From contig JAIRTP010000017.1 in assembly GCA_031254805.1 (NCBI GenBank), positions 1 through 35,467 of the forward strand: a stretch of 35,467 bases of DNA. Direction: 5' to 3'. The notes beneath the pieces are model-generated. The model searched no databases and had not been told where the DNA came from. It saw only the letters and a list, made by a program, of their open reading frames with translations. The DNA is from Bacteroidales bacterium (GTDB taxonomy: Bacteria > Bacteroidota > Bacteroidia > Bacteroidales > WRLA01). Of this stretch, positions 28,001 through 35,467 are shown piece by piece (the first letter of the stretch is position 1; each line of letters begins with the position of its first letter). The translations under genes were made by a program, and so were the position numbers.

Positions 28001-31000
28001 TGCCTGTATGATTATTTGTTTTTACGGAAAACGGAAGATTATTCATTGAAAGCCGATTTTGAGAAATTAAAGAATGGAGCTTCGGGCATGACAGCTAATT
28101 TCAAATATAACAAGATACAAGCTATTTTGCCCTATATATCAGGAATTAAGATTACCGAAGATCAATATAACAGGATTATCTTAGGCGAAGGAATTACTAA
28201 AACGGCAACCCCGGATTTGGCAGGATTATCTCAAATTTTGCGCGTCGTTTATCTTTGCAATATGCTGGGAATTTCGGAAGATGAATATTACTTCTTGAAA
28301 AGCGCATCCGGAATCTCAGATTTGACCAATCCGAAAAATCTTTGGGATTTTATCAATTGGGGAGATCAGATTAAAACTTACGGATTCAGTATTCCGAATT
28401 TGGCCTATATCATCGACGGAAGAAAAATAGAAAGCGCTGCAATCTATATGAGCGACGCTGAAGTGAGAGCCAATCTGAAAAACATACAGCAAGCGTTGAA
28501 ACCTCTCCACATGGATGAAGGATTTTATCAAAACCATATCGTTAAAAACATAAACGCTTATTTTGAATCTTACATCGAAAAGGCGATAGAATATGTTTTT
28601 GAAAACTTCACAAATAACAGCTCTGTTGTAGGAAATTTTCTTACAGCTCATCCCGATCTATTCTGTAATTTTCTGAAAGCATCCATGGCGGGAACGCAAA
28701 CTTTAAGGGCATACTTTTTAGCAAACGGAAGCGATACCGAAAAAAAATTAAGAGCCGTATTAGTTGGATTAGGTTTGGAAGAGAGCGTAACGCCCACCGC
28801 AATTCAGAAAAAAGAACAATATTACTCGAAAGAAGATATTCGAAATATATTCAGAAAAATCAAATCGAAAGTTTTAATTGGTATTTTGGATGAAAGTAAT
28901 GATTTTAAGGTAGTTATTCAGGAACGATTCATGAATACATCGTTGGCCGCGGAGTTGGTTTCTCAACCTTCGGCGGCAAAATCCGTAAATAACTCTGTAG
29001 AGAAAAGTATCGGAAAAACGCAACATATCAACGACGATGTAAGTATCAATAAATATACGAATCGAATTGAAGGTACGTATATAGATCTGAATACCATTCA
29101 CAGTTTAACTACGGAAACCGCTATCAAAACTTTTATCAACAATTTCAGAACAAATAACGCATTGGCATTTCCTGCGTCGTATCAATTCTTATTGAAAGGG
29201 TCGAGCAATTATCTGGAAGGGAAAATGGCGCGTTTTAAAAAATTTGTTTTTGAGAAAGACGTAACCGTATACGACATAAAATTGAACGATCTCAAAAAGA
29301 GTCTGTTGAAATATCTGGACGAATTATCGCTTGATAGCGCGCTGGAGATTATTCTAATACCCGGTAAAGTTTTTGAAAACGGCGATACCAACAATAAAAT
29401 TCGCGATTTTATCAGTGAACATTTCGGAAAATTCATGCCGAAAGCCGAAGCGATCTCCAAACTGTATAAGATAGAAAACGGAGGGACGAACAACGGAGGC
29501 GCTTTGACAAAATTCATTACGCCGCAATATTTGGAGAACTATTGTGATCGCATCGACTTGGTATTGGACTATCTGAAACAGGAAGAGCGCATCGACATTA
29601 TAACGAGAAACCTCTCAGAAAGCTGCAAAGTCGGCGAAGAATATGCGGTTAAGTTTCTATTCGATTATCCGGTTTTGGGCGGCGCATCGGCGACAAAGCT
29701 TCCAATCTATACGTTTTTAGACGAAACTTTTGTAAATGCATCCACCGTTGTAACGGGAACGCATTCGGAGCAAATCAATCTGTATAAAAACATATACCGC
29801 CTTGCGCAGTTCGTCACTTCATTCAAGCTCACGACCGATATGTTAGACGATATATATCGCGCAATAAAGAATGAAAATAGCCTTGCAGAAAGCAATAAAA
29901 AATTCAATCTGATCGATATTTTCAATATCTCCGGCGTCACTTCGAATATCTTGAAAAAATATCTGAACTTCAGCGCCGCCGTAGGCATATCGTACACCTA
30001 TTTTACAGAAGATTCCAATTTCTTCAAATTTTTCAATGAAAATAATAATTTATCTTCTTTATCGGCAGAAGGCAAAACATATGTATCGCAGATCACAGGC
30101 TGCCCGGAAGAGGATATTACTACGCTGAATAATAACATTTTGCCGAAGAAACTTCATGTCGATTGGTTTAGATACTTGCTGGAGTGTTTACGGATTATGA
30201 AATGTATGGGCGTTTCGGCTGAAACCATCAGGGGGCTTCAAAAAACCGGAAACAGCATCACTGCAGACGACACCGAAAAACTCAGGCAGATTGTCAAGAA
30301 TAAATACTCCGAAGCGGAGTGGAACAAAATTGCCGTTTCACTGCGTAATCCATTGCGTATCAAACAGCGCGACGCTTTGAGAGATTACTTGATCATCAAC
30401 AACGCTTCGTTCAGCTCCTCCAACGACTTGTTCAACTACTACTTGATCGATACGGAGATGCATACGACGGCAAAAACCAGCCGGATTATTCAAGCTACGC
30501 TCTCGGTACAGATGTTCATTCAGAGGATATTGATGGGAATGGAATCCGGATTGTCTTTTTCCGACAGTGAAAAAACCGAGTTGATATGGCGCAAGAATTA
30601 CAGAGTTTGGGAGGCCAATCGCAAGATTTTGTTCTTCCCCGAAAACTGGCTCGATCCTGAATTGCGACACGACAAAACGCCGATTTTTAAAGAGATTGAG
30701 GAAAAACTGCTTCAAAACGATATCGACGAGACTTTGGTCGCACAAATCTATAACGAGTATATCGATAAGTTGGATGAAGTTTCCAATTTGGAGATTTTGG
30801 CGGCGCATCGTCCATTCGGAATAGGAAATAGTAATAATTTCATTGCCTTTATTGGAAGAACCAAAGGAGCTCCCCATAAATACTTTTTCCGTAAACTCTA
30901 CCTGACAGGATATTGGACGCCATGGGAAGAGATTAACAACGGCATAAAAGCAGACATCGTCTCCTTAGCCTATTGGAAAGGGAAAATATATATGTTCTGG

Positions 31001-34000
31001 CCGGAAGTATCCACCACAAGCAATATTCCGGAAGGGAGAGAAAAAGAATATTATCCAAAGGGCACAGAAATAAGTATGGACACCAGCGCTCTTACGGGAT
31101 TTACCGCTATTAAAATGATCTGGTCGGCATATAAAAACGGAGCATGGACAAAAGCCACCTATAGCGACGATATCTATGTAGAACCATGCAATAACGCTAA
31201 AACCATGAATATCATCATGAATACCAATAGCGATGATAATAAACTTGTAAATATTTCAATATATTTCAATCTGACTGATAATAAAGCAAATGATAAAAAA
31301 GATGATAAAGAAAATAGTAAAGAAGATAATAAAGAAGATAATAAAGAAAAGAATAAAGAAAAGGATAAAGAAAATAGTAAAGAAAATGGCGAAGTAGGAT
31401 CAAGAGCGTCTTATATTTTTGACGGATCGAGATTGCGTTTACAATATGTATCCGAATCATATGGATATGATGTTGGTTGGTATCACATGTTTTTCAAAGA
31501 CAATGCCTTAGCTGCAAATTTTGGAAACAACGAAATAATTAACAATAAAGCCATTTGTAACAGCGCTCATGATAAAGCAAAATTTGCTATTAATTATTAT
31601 AGTTGCGAAAACAAACCCACAGCCAACGGTGCAACAGTCTACACAATAGGGAAAACGTTTATATTATTCGAAGAAAACGCTGAGCCCAATGCTCATGTAT
31701 TAAAATATAATATTTTATACGATATTTTGGCGTACAACAAAAAAAGTTGGGAACTGGGAAAAGAACAGATTAAGTCTTATTTCAAGCCTTTGGTAATGGA
31801 AGATATACGCAACAATAAAAGTTACTTGGGAATCCCCTACGGATGGGCAGGAAAAGAGGTATCTCTTGATGATGTATCTTTGAATATTAAAAATCTGAGG
31901 TATCAATTCATTAATTTCTATCATCCGTATATTGCCGAACTTAAAAGCATACTCCAGCAAAAGGGTTATGCGCATCTATTTGATACCGATTTTCACGATA
32001 AGGAGAGTATTCGTGATTTCAGAATAGAGGGAAAATCATTCAGTCAATACTATAAAGCCAAAGATGGTCTTCCCGGACTTTTTCCGACGCCATATCATGA
32101 AGAAATATCTTTTGGAAACATCACGACTTCTGCAAATTCTGCCAATATTCTCGTTCTTGAAGATCCCTTCTCTATCTATAACTGGGAGATGTTCTATCAT
32201 ATTCCGATGTTGATTGCCGACAATTTATCGCGCAATATGCAATTTGAAGAGGCTCAAAAATGGTATCATCTGATCTTTGACCCGACGGCGGGAGGCGACG
32301 ATCCCGGCGCGTTAAAATACTGGAGAATCAAGCCGTTCCGCGAAGTGTTTGACAATCAGGGAAACCTTAGAGTTCCGGCCAATATTCAAGAGTTTTTGAA
32401 CGAGGTCAACGCTAAAAATTATACCGATTTGATCAATACTTGGGAAGAGGCTCCGTTCAATCCGCACTTGATAGCTAAAACGAGAAAATTGGCCTACATG
32501 AAATATGTCGTTACCCAATATCTCGACAATATCATCCGATGGGCGGACATGTATTTCACCAAAGATACGATGGAGGATATCAATCAAGCGGCGTTGCTCT
32601 ATATCTTAGCCGCAGATATCTTAGGCGTAAGAGGACAAAAAATAGAAGGAACTTTGTCGCCCGACAAACCATATTCCTATTTAAAAACCTTAGAAATAGA
32701 CGGTTTGTCTAATGTGTACGTAATTATCGACGGGCTGCTCACGGTCATGGCCAACCCGGACTCTAATATGCGATCCACAACCAATAAAGCTTTGGGGACG
32801 ACGCAATATATCGTTTCTTACTTCACGGCGCCGCATAACGATACGATGGAAGGGCATTGGGATACGGTGATCGACCGTTTATTCAAAATACGCCACAGCA
32901 TGAACATCCAAGGGGTAGTAAGAGAGTTGCCGTTGACGGCTCCTCCGATAGATCCGGGCGCGGTGGCGGCGGCTATGGCTTCCGGCGCCGACTTGAGCGG
33001 CGCGTTGAACACGCTGTCGGCTCCATTGCCGCTCTACCGCTTCAACTATATGTTACAAAAAGCGATCGAGTTTACCAACGACGTCAAAACGCTGGGAACC
33101 AGCTTGCTTTCCATATTGGAAAAGAGCGACGCCGAAGATATGTCGATTTTGCGCGCCACCCATGAACGGGCTGTTCTCAATTCCATGACGCTGATTCGCG
33201 AAAAAGCCATCGAAGAGACGACCAAAAATATCGAAGCGTTGGAAAACAGCAAAATCAACGTCGTTGCGCGCAGAGATTACTATAAAAGCAAGAAACAGGT
33301 CAGCGCAAGAGAGCAAAAGTCGCTTAATCTACATAAAAAAGCCGATTTCCATAACGAGATGGCGGCAGATTTGAACGCTATGGCGGGTATTATGGGACTC
33401 ATTCCGCAAATGCATATTACAGCTCTTCCGGACGTTGAATTCGGCGGCGTCCATTTATCGAAGATTTTTAGCGCTTATGCCAGCGTGCAAAATGCCAAGG
33501 GAATAAAAAAACAAAACGAAGCGCGCGAAACCGATATTATGGCTTCTTACGAAAGACGTTTTGAAGATTGGGCATTCCAAGGCGAACAGGCCGCAGGAGA
33601 ATTGGTACAAATAGAGAAACAAATAGCCGCTTCTCAGGTAAGGCTCGCTATGGCGGAACAAGAGTTGGAAAACCACCTGCGTCAAATAGAGTTGAAAACG
33701 GAAGAGTTCGAATTTATGAAAGAGAAATTTACCAATAAGCAACTCTATAACTGGATGAAGGGAGAGGTCTCAAAACTCTATCAACAAGCTTATCAAATTG
33801 CCCATAAACTGGCTTTGGCGGCAGAAAAAGCATTTGTTTTCGAAAAACAAAGAGAAGGTTATTCGAGCTTTATCACGTCGGCCTATTGGGACAATTTGAA
33901 AGAAGGATTAATGTCGGGCGAATTGCTCTATCAGGACTTGCGCCGCTTGGAAGTAGAATATATGGAGAACAATGAACGCGAGATAGAACTTACCAAAGAT

Positions 34001-34888
34001 ATCTCGTTGAATATGATCAACCCGAACGCGTTGATTGATCTGAGACAAACCGGAAAATGCGACTTTGAGATTCCGGAGATGATCTACGACATCGACCATC
34101 CGGGACATTATCTGCGCCGTATCAAATCGGTCAGCATTACTATTCCGGCTGTTACCGGCCCTTACAACGGCGTTACTTGCAAGCTTAGCATGTTAAACAA
34201 CCGTTTCCGTAAAAGCTACAATGTCGGAGACCAATACGCTTATAAAGGATTAGACGACGGCCGTTTTGTTCACAACATTATCGGTATTCAGTCTATTGCG
34301 ACAAGCTCCGGAAATAACGATACGGGAATGTTTGAATTTAACTTCAAAGATGAACGTTACTTGCCGTTTGAAGGCGCCGGCGCTATCGGAAGATGGCAGG
34401 TCGAACTTCCGGACGCCATCCGGAAATTCAATTACGGAACCATTTCCGACGTCGTCTTGCATGTGAAATACACTGCAAAAGATGCCGGCGGCATGTTGAA
34501 ACAAGCGGCTAACGAGAATATCATAGCCAACATCAATTACTTGATGAACGAACTTGAACATAACAATGAAACTTTGATTGTCGTTCACAGTTTGAAAAAC
34601 GAGTTTTCCGATCAATTCAATGCATTGATAACCTATGGAAGTACTTCTTTGAAAATCGAGACAAAACACTTGCCTTATATGATTACGGATTACGTAGCGC
34701 GTACTTCCGATAGAAACATTATCATTAAGGATGTTTTATTATTGACTGACAAAGTGACCGATACTTATAATAATTCTAATACGACGTTGACTGAAAACGG
34801 CGTCCCCGTAACGGTCACACGAACGACCGGAGCGACGTTATTGTATGAAGAGGATATCTATATGGTCATTAAATATAAAGTTTCGTAA
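25007..34888 (+). CDS. Tc toxin A subunit (TcA-like), 3293 residues
   Basis: TcA forms a pentameric bell-shaped pore that binds target cells and injects the TcB/TcC-enclosed toxin. Residues 1-650 are an N-terminal extension with beta-rich domains (1-220), then helical sequence. The VRP1/TcA core begins about 653 (KDLFGSQDYFSYPANRSMLS, then PAAYLMDLLQF). The neuraminidase-like region has YRVWEANRKILFFPENWLDP (about 1865) and IGRTKGAPHKYFF. At about 2391-2446 are NWEMFYHIPMLIADNLSRNM and FDPTAGGDDPGALKYWR. Long helices (about 2748-2998) build the channel, with hydrophobic tip AMAGIMGLIPQM. The C-terminal 295 residues fit the TcB-binding domain. No signal peptide, so release needs lysis. About 780 residues longer than TcdA1 (about 2516). 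Start ATG 25007 follows an A-rich leader. Confidence 0.93.
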   Translation: MAQITGTITVNTEKIYPEHLSLNFCYLKDNLKQEVKIISSQVFNDYSFVIEYDPREVNSSINHFIEIRYAGLSIRTSEFSLNANPGSGKPLDTAPNFLTQNIDLANLSFTVEVIGKVKTSRDVPCGGITFDCEKIGLANNTRQNGTTTNNNGECIILLTQSFGPYINGIDPKNYSELKTDLDVQLKIFYTENGVNKEASSPIFCDVKERICYDFVIGDESFRGAPDYVKKQSSFDRVATFRSHSGEIDLKYVEYISNKLGISLTEAEQFVRVKNLTRRFNCDEDVMFALVSGNGNGDYRDILFKTNADLENNVYAAIDKNVIYISKSGVPQKISTLKTALISKYITEDEFLSKYGTIGVSTTNAKTSVVNQTIAWMNDAEAHNDGKSLNDYLKEKGALTTAQYNRACVYDSIVSVSGGNSALAKVALTNNTGWTTIDQVIAGKSQITTAINNSAVSIPEPFTSAAEYANHIEKTLKKEFPSQFLRYDITKTSGAILSGSNIKTFLTNNSNFQFGENHAAITLAKSGISFTGYSAGTPRETLQKNLQKVEQLYQLTPAENKGELMQALWNAGLTSAHEISQKPESAFSALVSAQLANNTTVTAEEIKAVYTLSSSIATMTNLVMYEMGLASQQTGIPVIPSYQYESTEANNGLPTIKDLFGSQDYFSYPANRSMLSPAAYLMDLLQFLKNAGGNKLTKLLQRRPDIEHILLNCSNTENSMPYIDLVNEVLEMAVSGVSSTNLQTTWTTEELATYPENLSITKSAYNSLKTVKTPWSLPFHFWVEEYRSYLSQLSLSREEIIKYFSANADPDAVPNESLHEYLGIITEDVTIFRTPTTSTTVKPYYKDQAPSNRLSELIKQTELNYDEIVALLESYYINEDRYIAYSKPGEEVNGSNNEKPGTLEATYIQKSSGNPAVPSISFYDKLHRFERLRKRLNLKVHELDIVLLYLNISKTATINDADFNKIAYLFKIKERGGLKLEEAALLCGNFKCNSYSDYVCLYDYLFLRKTEDYSLKADFEKLKNGASGMTANFKYNKIQAILPYISGIKITEDQYNRIILGEGITKTATPDLAGLSQILRVVYLCNMLGISEDEYYFLKSASGISDLTNPKNLWDFINWGDQIKTYGFSIPNLAYIIDGRKIESAAIYMSDAEVRANLKNIQQALKPLHMDEGFYQNHIVKNINAYFESYIEKAIEYVFENFTNNSSVVGNFLTAHPDLFCNFLKASMAGTQTLRAYFLANGSDTEKKLRAVLVGLGLEESVTPTAIQKKEQYYSKEDIRNIFRKIKSKVLIGILDESNDFKVVIQERFMNTSLAAELVSQPSAAKSVNNSVEKSIGKTQHINDDVSINKYTNRIEGTYIDLNTIHSLTTETAIKTFINNFRTNNALAFPASYQFLLKGSSNYLEGKMARFKKFVFEKDVTVYDIKLNDLKKSLLKYLDELSLDSALEIILIPGKVFENGDTNNKIRDFISEHFGKFMPKAEAISKLYKIENGGTNNGGALTKFITPQYLENYCDRIDLVLDYLKQEERIDIITRNLSESCKVGEEYAVKFLFDYPVLGGASATKLPIYTFLDETFVNASTVVTGTHSEQINLYKNIYRLAQFVTSFKLTTDMLDDIYRAIKNENSLAESNKKFNLIDIFNISGVTSNILKKYLNFSAAVGISYTYFTEDSNFFKFFNENNNLSSLSAEGKTYVSQITGCPEEDITTLNNNILPKKLHVDWFRYLLECLRIMKCMGVSAETIRGLQKTGNSITADDTEKLRQIVKNKYSEAEWNKIAVSLRNPLRIKQRDALRDYLIINNASFSSSNDLFNYYLIDTEMHTTAKTSRIIQATLSVQMFIQRILMGMESGLSFSDSEKTELIWRKNYRVWEANRKILFFPENWLDPELRHDKTPIFKEIEEKLLQNDIDETLVAQIYNEYIDKLDEVSNLEILAAHRPFGIGNSNNFIAFIGRTKGAPHKYFFRKLYLTGYWTPWEEINNGIKADIVSLAYWKGKIYMFWPEVSTTSNIPEGREKEYYPKGTEISMDTSALTGFTAIKMIWSAYKNGAWTKATYSDDIYVEPCNNAKTMNIIMNTNSDDNKLVNISIYFNLTDNKANDKKDDKENSKEDNKEDNKEKNKEKDKENSKENGEVGSRASYIFDGSRLRLQYVSESYGYDVGWYHMFFKDNALAANFGNNEIINNKAICNSAHDKAKFAINYYSCENKPTANGATVYTIGKTFILFEENAEPNAHVLKYNILYDILAYNKKSWELGKEQIKSYFKPLVMEDIRNNKSYLGIPYGWAGKEVSLDDVSLNIKNLRYQFINFYHPYIAELKSILQQKGYAHLFDTDFHDKESIRDFRIEGKSFSQYYKAKDGLPGLFPTPYHEEISFGNITTSANSANILVLEDPFSIYNWEMFYHIPMLIADNLSRNMQFEEAQKWYHLIFDPTAGGDDPGALKYWRIKPFREVFDNQGNLRVPANIQEFLNEVNAKNYTDLINTWEEAPFNPHLIAKTRKLAYMKYVVTQYLDNIIRWADMYFTKDTMEDINQAALLYILAADILGVRGQKIEGTLSPDKPYSYLKTLEIDGLSNVYVIIDGLLTVMANPDSNMRSTTNKALGTTQYIVSYFTAPHNDTMEGHWDTVIDRLFKIRHSMNIQGVVRELPLTAPPIDPGAVAAAMASGADLSGALNTLSAPLPLYRFNYMLQKAIEFTNDVKTLGTSLLSILEKSDAEDMSILRATHERAVLNSMTLIREKAIEETTKNIEALENSKINVVARRDYYKSKKQVSAREQKSLNLHKKADFHNEMAADLNAMAGIMGLIPQMHITALPDVEFGGVHLSKIFSAYASVQNAKGIKKQNEARETDIMASYERRFEDWAFQGEQAAGELVQIEKQIAASQVRLAMAEQELENHLRQIELKTEEFEFMKEKFTNKQLYNWMKGEVSKLYQQAYQIAHKLALAAEKAFVFEKQREGYSSFITSAYWDNLKEGLMSGELLYQDLRRLEVEYMENNEREIELTKDISLNMINPNALIDLRQTGKCDFEIPEMIYDIDHPGHYLRRIKSVSITIPAVTGPYNGVTCKLSMLNNRFRKSYNVGDQYAYKGLDDGRFVHNIIGIQSIATSSGNNDTGMFEFNFKDERYLPFEGAGAIGRWQVELPDAIRKFNYGTISDVVLHVKYTAKDAGGMLKQAANENIIANINYLMNELEHNNETLIVVHSLKNEFSDQFNALITYGSTSLKIETKHLPYMITDYVARTSDRNIIIKDVLLLTDKVTDTYNNSNTTLTENGVPVTVTRTTGATLLYEEDIYMVIKYKVS
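31277..31393 (+). repeat. In-frame Lys/Asp/Glu/Asn repeat inside tcA
   Basis: Codons 2091-2129 encode 39 residues made almost only of K, D, E and N. The plus strand is nearly free of C. A 21-base segment starting GATAAAGAAAATAGTAAAG occurs exactly at 31304 and 31364, 60 bases apart, so recombination or slippage would change length by whole codons. It interrupts a beta segment between YFNLT and YIFDGSRLRL. Confidence 0.85.
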
Positions 34889-34899
34889 TTAAATCTGCT

Positions 34900-34943
34900 G
34901 CGACGGAAGCGATTCGTTAATGAAGCGCTTCTGTCGCTTTTTT
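34900..34943 (+). terminator. Strong terminator after tcA
   Basis: GCGACGGAAGC (34900-34910) pairs with GCTTCTGTCGC (34927-34937, one G-T), followed by six T (34938-34943). It lies between tcA and tcB, so TcB expression would depend on readthrough or a separate promoter. Confidence 0.85.
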
Positions 34944-34993
34944 ATAAAAGAGAGAGAAAAAGGATAAAATCGATAAAAGGCGCAGGTAAAGAA

Positions 34994-35160
34994 GGCGGAT
35001 GCGACAAACGGTCGCAGGTAAAAATCCTGCATCCTTAGTTCCCGTCGGCGGAATATGCGCGCAAAGCCTTGCGCAACCTTCGTGAAACTCGAAGGGTTCA
35101 TGAGCTTTTCCCTTGGAATTAATAATAACCGCGAATCATTCTTTGAGCGCTTTCGCGGTT
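34994..35160. repeat. Train of hairpins between tcA and tcB
   Basis: Consecutive perfect stems are TGCGAC/GTCGCA (35000-35016), GCAGG/CCTGC (35014-35030), GCGCAA/TTGCGC (35059-35074), CCTTCG/CGAAGG (35077-35095) and AACCGCGAA/TTCGCGGTT (35127-35160). GGATGC/GCATCC (34997-35034) can enclose the first two. CGCAGGTAAA is repeated at 34981 and 35013. The stretch is more GC-rich than its flanks. A minus-strand frame of 113 codons spans it but looks like a by-product. It could be a repeat element or a structured leader of tcB. Confidence 0.5.
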
Positions 35161-35249
35161 CAAAAAGCGTAGCCTCATACGAACCTTGAACTCTTGAATT
35201 TAATATCAAATGTAAAAAGTTATTAATCATCTTAAAAATTATATCAAAT

Positions 35250-35467
35250 ATGCAAGACTATCACAAACAAAACGAAGCGTCTCCGTCATGGAATCCGGGA
35301 GCGGACTATTCGAGAGACGCGCAGGGATCTCGCTCTGCCGGGCAAAAAGAGAGTTCCTCCGGTCTGAAAAACGATCTGAAGCTGCCGCCGGGCATGGAGA
35401 CGCCAAAAGGCGGCGGAGCCGTTCGCGGCATCGGGGAAAAGACCGAAATCAATCCCGTCAACGGATC
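35250..35467 (+). CDS. Tc toxin B subunit (SpvB-type), N-terminus only
   Basis: ATG at 35250 opens 72 codons to the end of the window. A polar tail of about 45 residues (MQDYHKQNEASPSW, SRSAGQKESSSG) leads to LKLPPGMETPKGGGAVRGIG and EKTEINPVNG. This is the well-conserved start of TcB/SpvB proteins ('LPKGGGAIRGIGEKF..NPVTG'). TcB forms, with TcC, the hollow cocoon that carries the toxic enzyme and docks on TcA. A fused or separate TcC with an RHS core and hypervariable toxin end is expected downstream. Partial: 3' end outside the window. Confidence 0.9.
   Translation, partial: MQDYHKQNEASPSWNPGADYSRDAQGSRSAGQKESSSGLKNDLKLPPGMETPKGGGAVRGIGEKTEINPVNG

Noticed and set aside
30338..30877. Minus-strand 179-codon frame
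   Set aside because: Antisense to the conserved TcA core; composition typical of a shadow.
1..35467. CRISPR arrays, rRNA genes, replication origin
   Set aside because: No regularly spaced repeats, no rRNA-like stretches and no origin-like box clusters were seen.

Overview
The window looks like a chromosomal piece of a Bacteroidota, most likely a Bacteroidales-type anaerobe. The signs are a GH92 lipoprotein mannosidase, Na+-pumping methylmalonyl-CoA decarboxylase genes, remnants of type IX secretion (T9SS) cargo, A-rich leaders instead of strong Shine-Dalgarno sites, and repeated TAnnTTTG -7 boxes upstream of operons. Housekeeping operons are intact, but the DNA between them carries decayed transposases and broken T9SS cargo genes, so the genome has been shedding accessory genes. 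The Tc toxin at the right end hints at an invertebrate host; that is inference.

Layout. 1-260: tail of an insertion-sequence transposase. 320-710: two tRNA-Ser genes (minus strand) with a promoter and terminator. 759-4778 (minus): GH92 alpha-mannosidase lipoprotein and a diacylglycerol/lipid kinase. 4779-5768: a gene-poor kilobase. 5769-9097 (plus): classic thrS-infC-rpmI-rplT translation operon, with infC starting at TTG and a hairpin in front of rplT. 9096-9479: decayed transposase. 9582-14347 (minus): mce-mmdA-mmdD-mmdC-mmdB, methylmalonyl-CoA epimerase plus the sodium-pumping decarboxylase used in propionate formation. 14590-14773: MITE-like palindromic element. 14777-16241 (minus): wreckage of a C25 (gingipain-like) peptidase and of a second T9SS cargo protein. 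16352-17452 (plus): DUF2027-Smr protein. 17646-22461 (minus): rsfS-ftsH-LUD-DUF2007-cdsA-psd, a membrane biogenesis and proteostasis operon.

23087 to the end (plus) is the accessory part and the main discovery. After an AT-rich spacer and a small unknown gene come three overlapping genes resembling a phage lysis cassette: an M15 peptidoglycan peptidase without signal peptide, a one-TM/coiled-coil protein, and a lipoprotein with a C-terminal membrane helix (unimolecular-spanin architecture). Only 45 bases later starts a 3293-residue Tc toxin A subunit, followed by a strong terminator, a train of hairpins and the N-terminus of a TcB (SpvB-type) subunit that runs off the window. The arrangement recalls the holin/M15 endolysin/spanin 'type 10' secretion cassettes that release Tc toxins and chitinases in Yersinia and Serratia, here in a Bacteroidota with a single-gene spanin. 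That functional reading is inference from architecture and neighbourhood.
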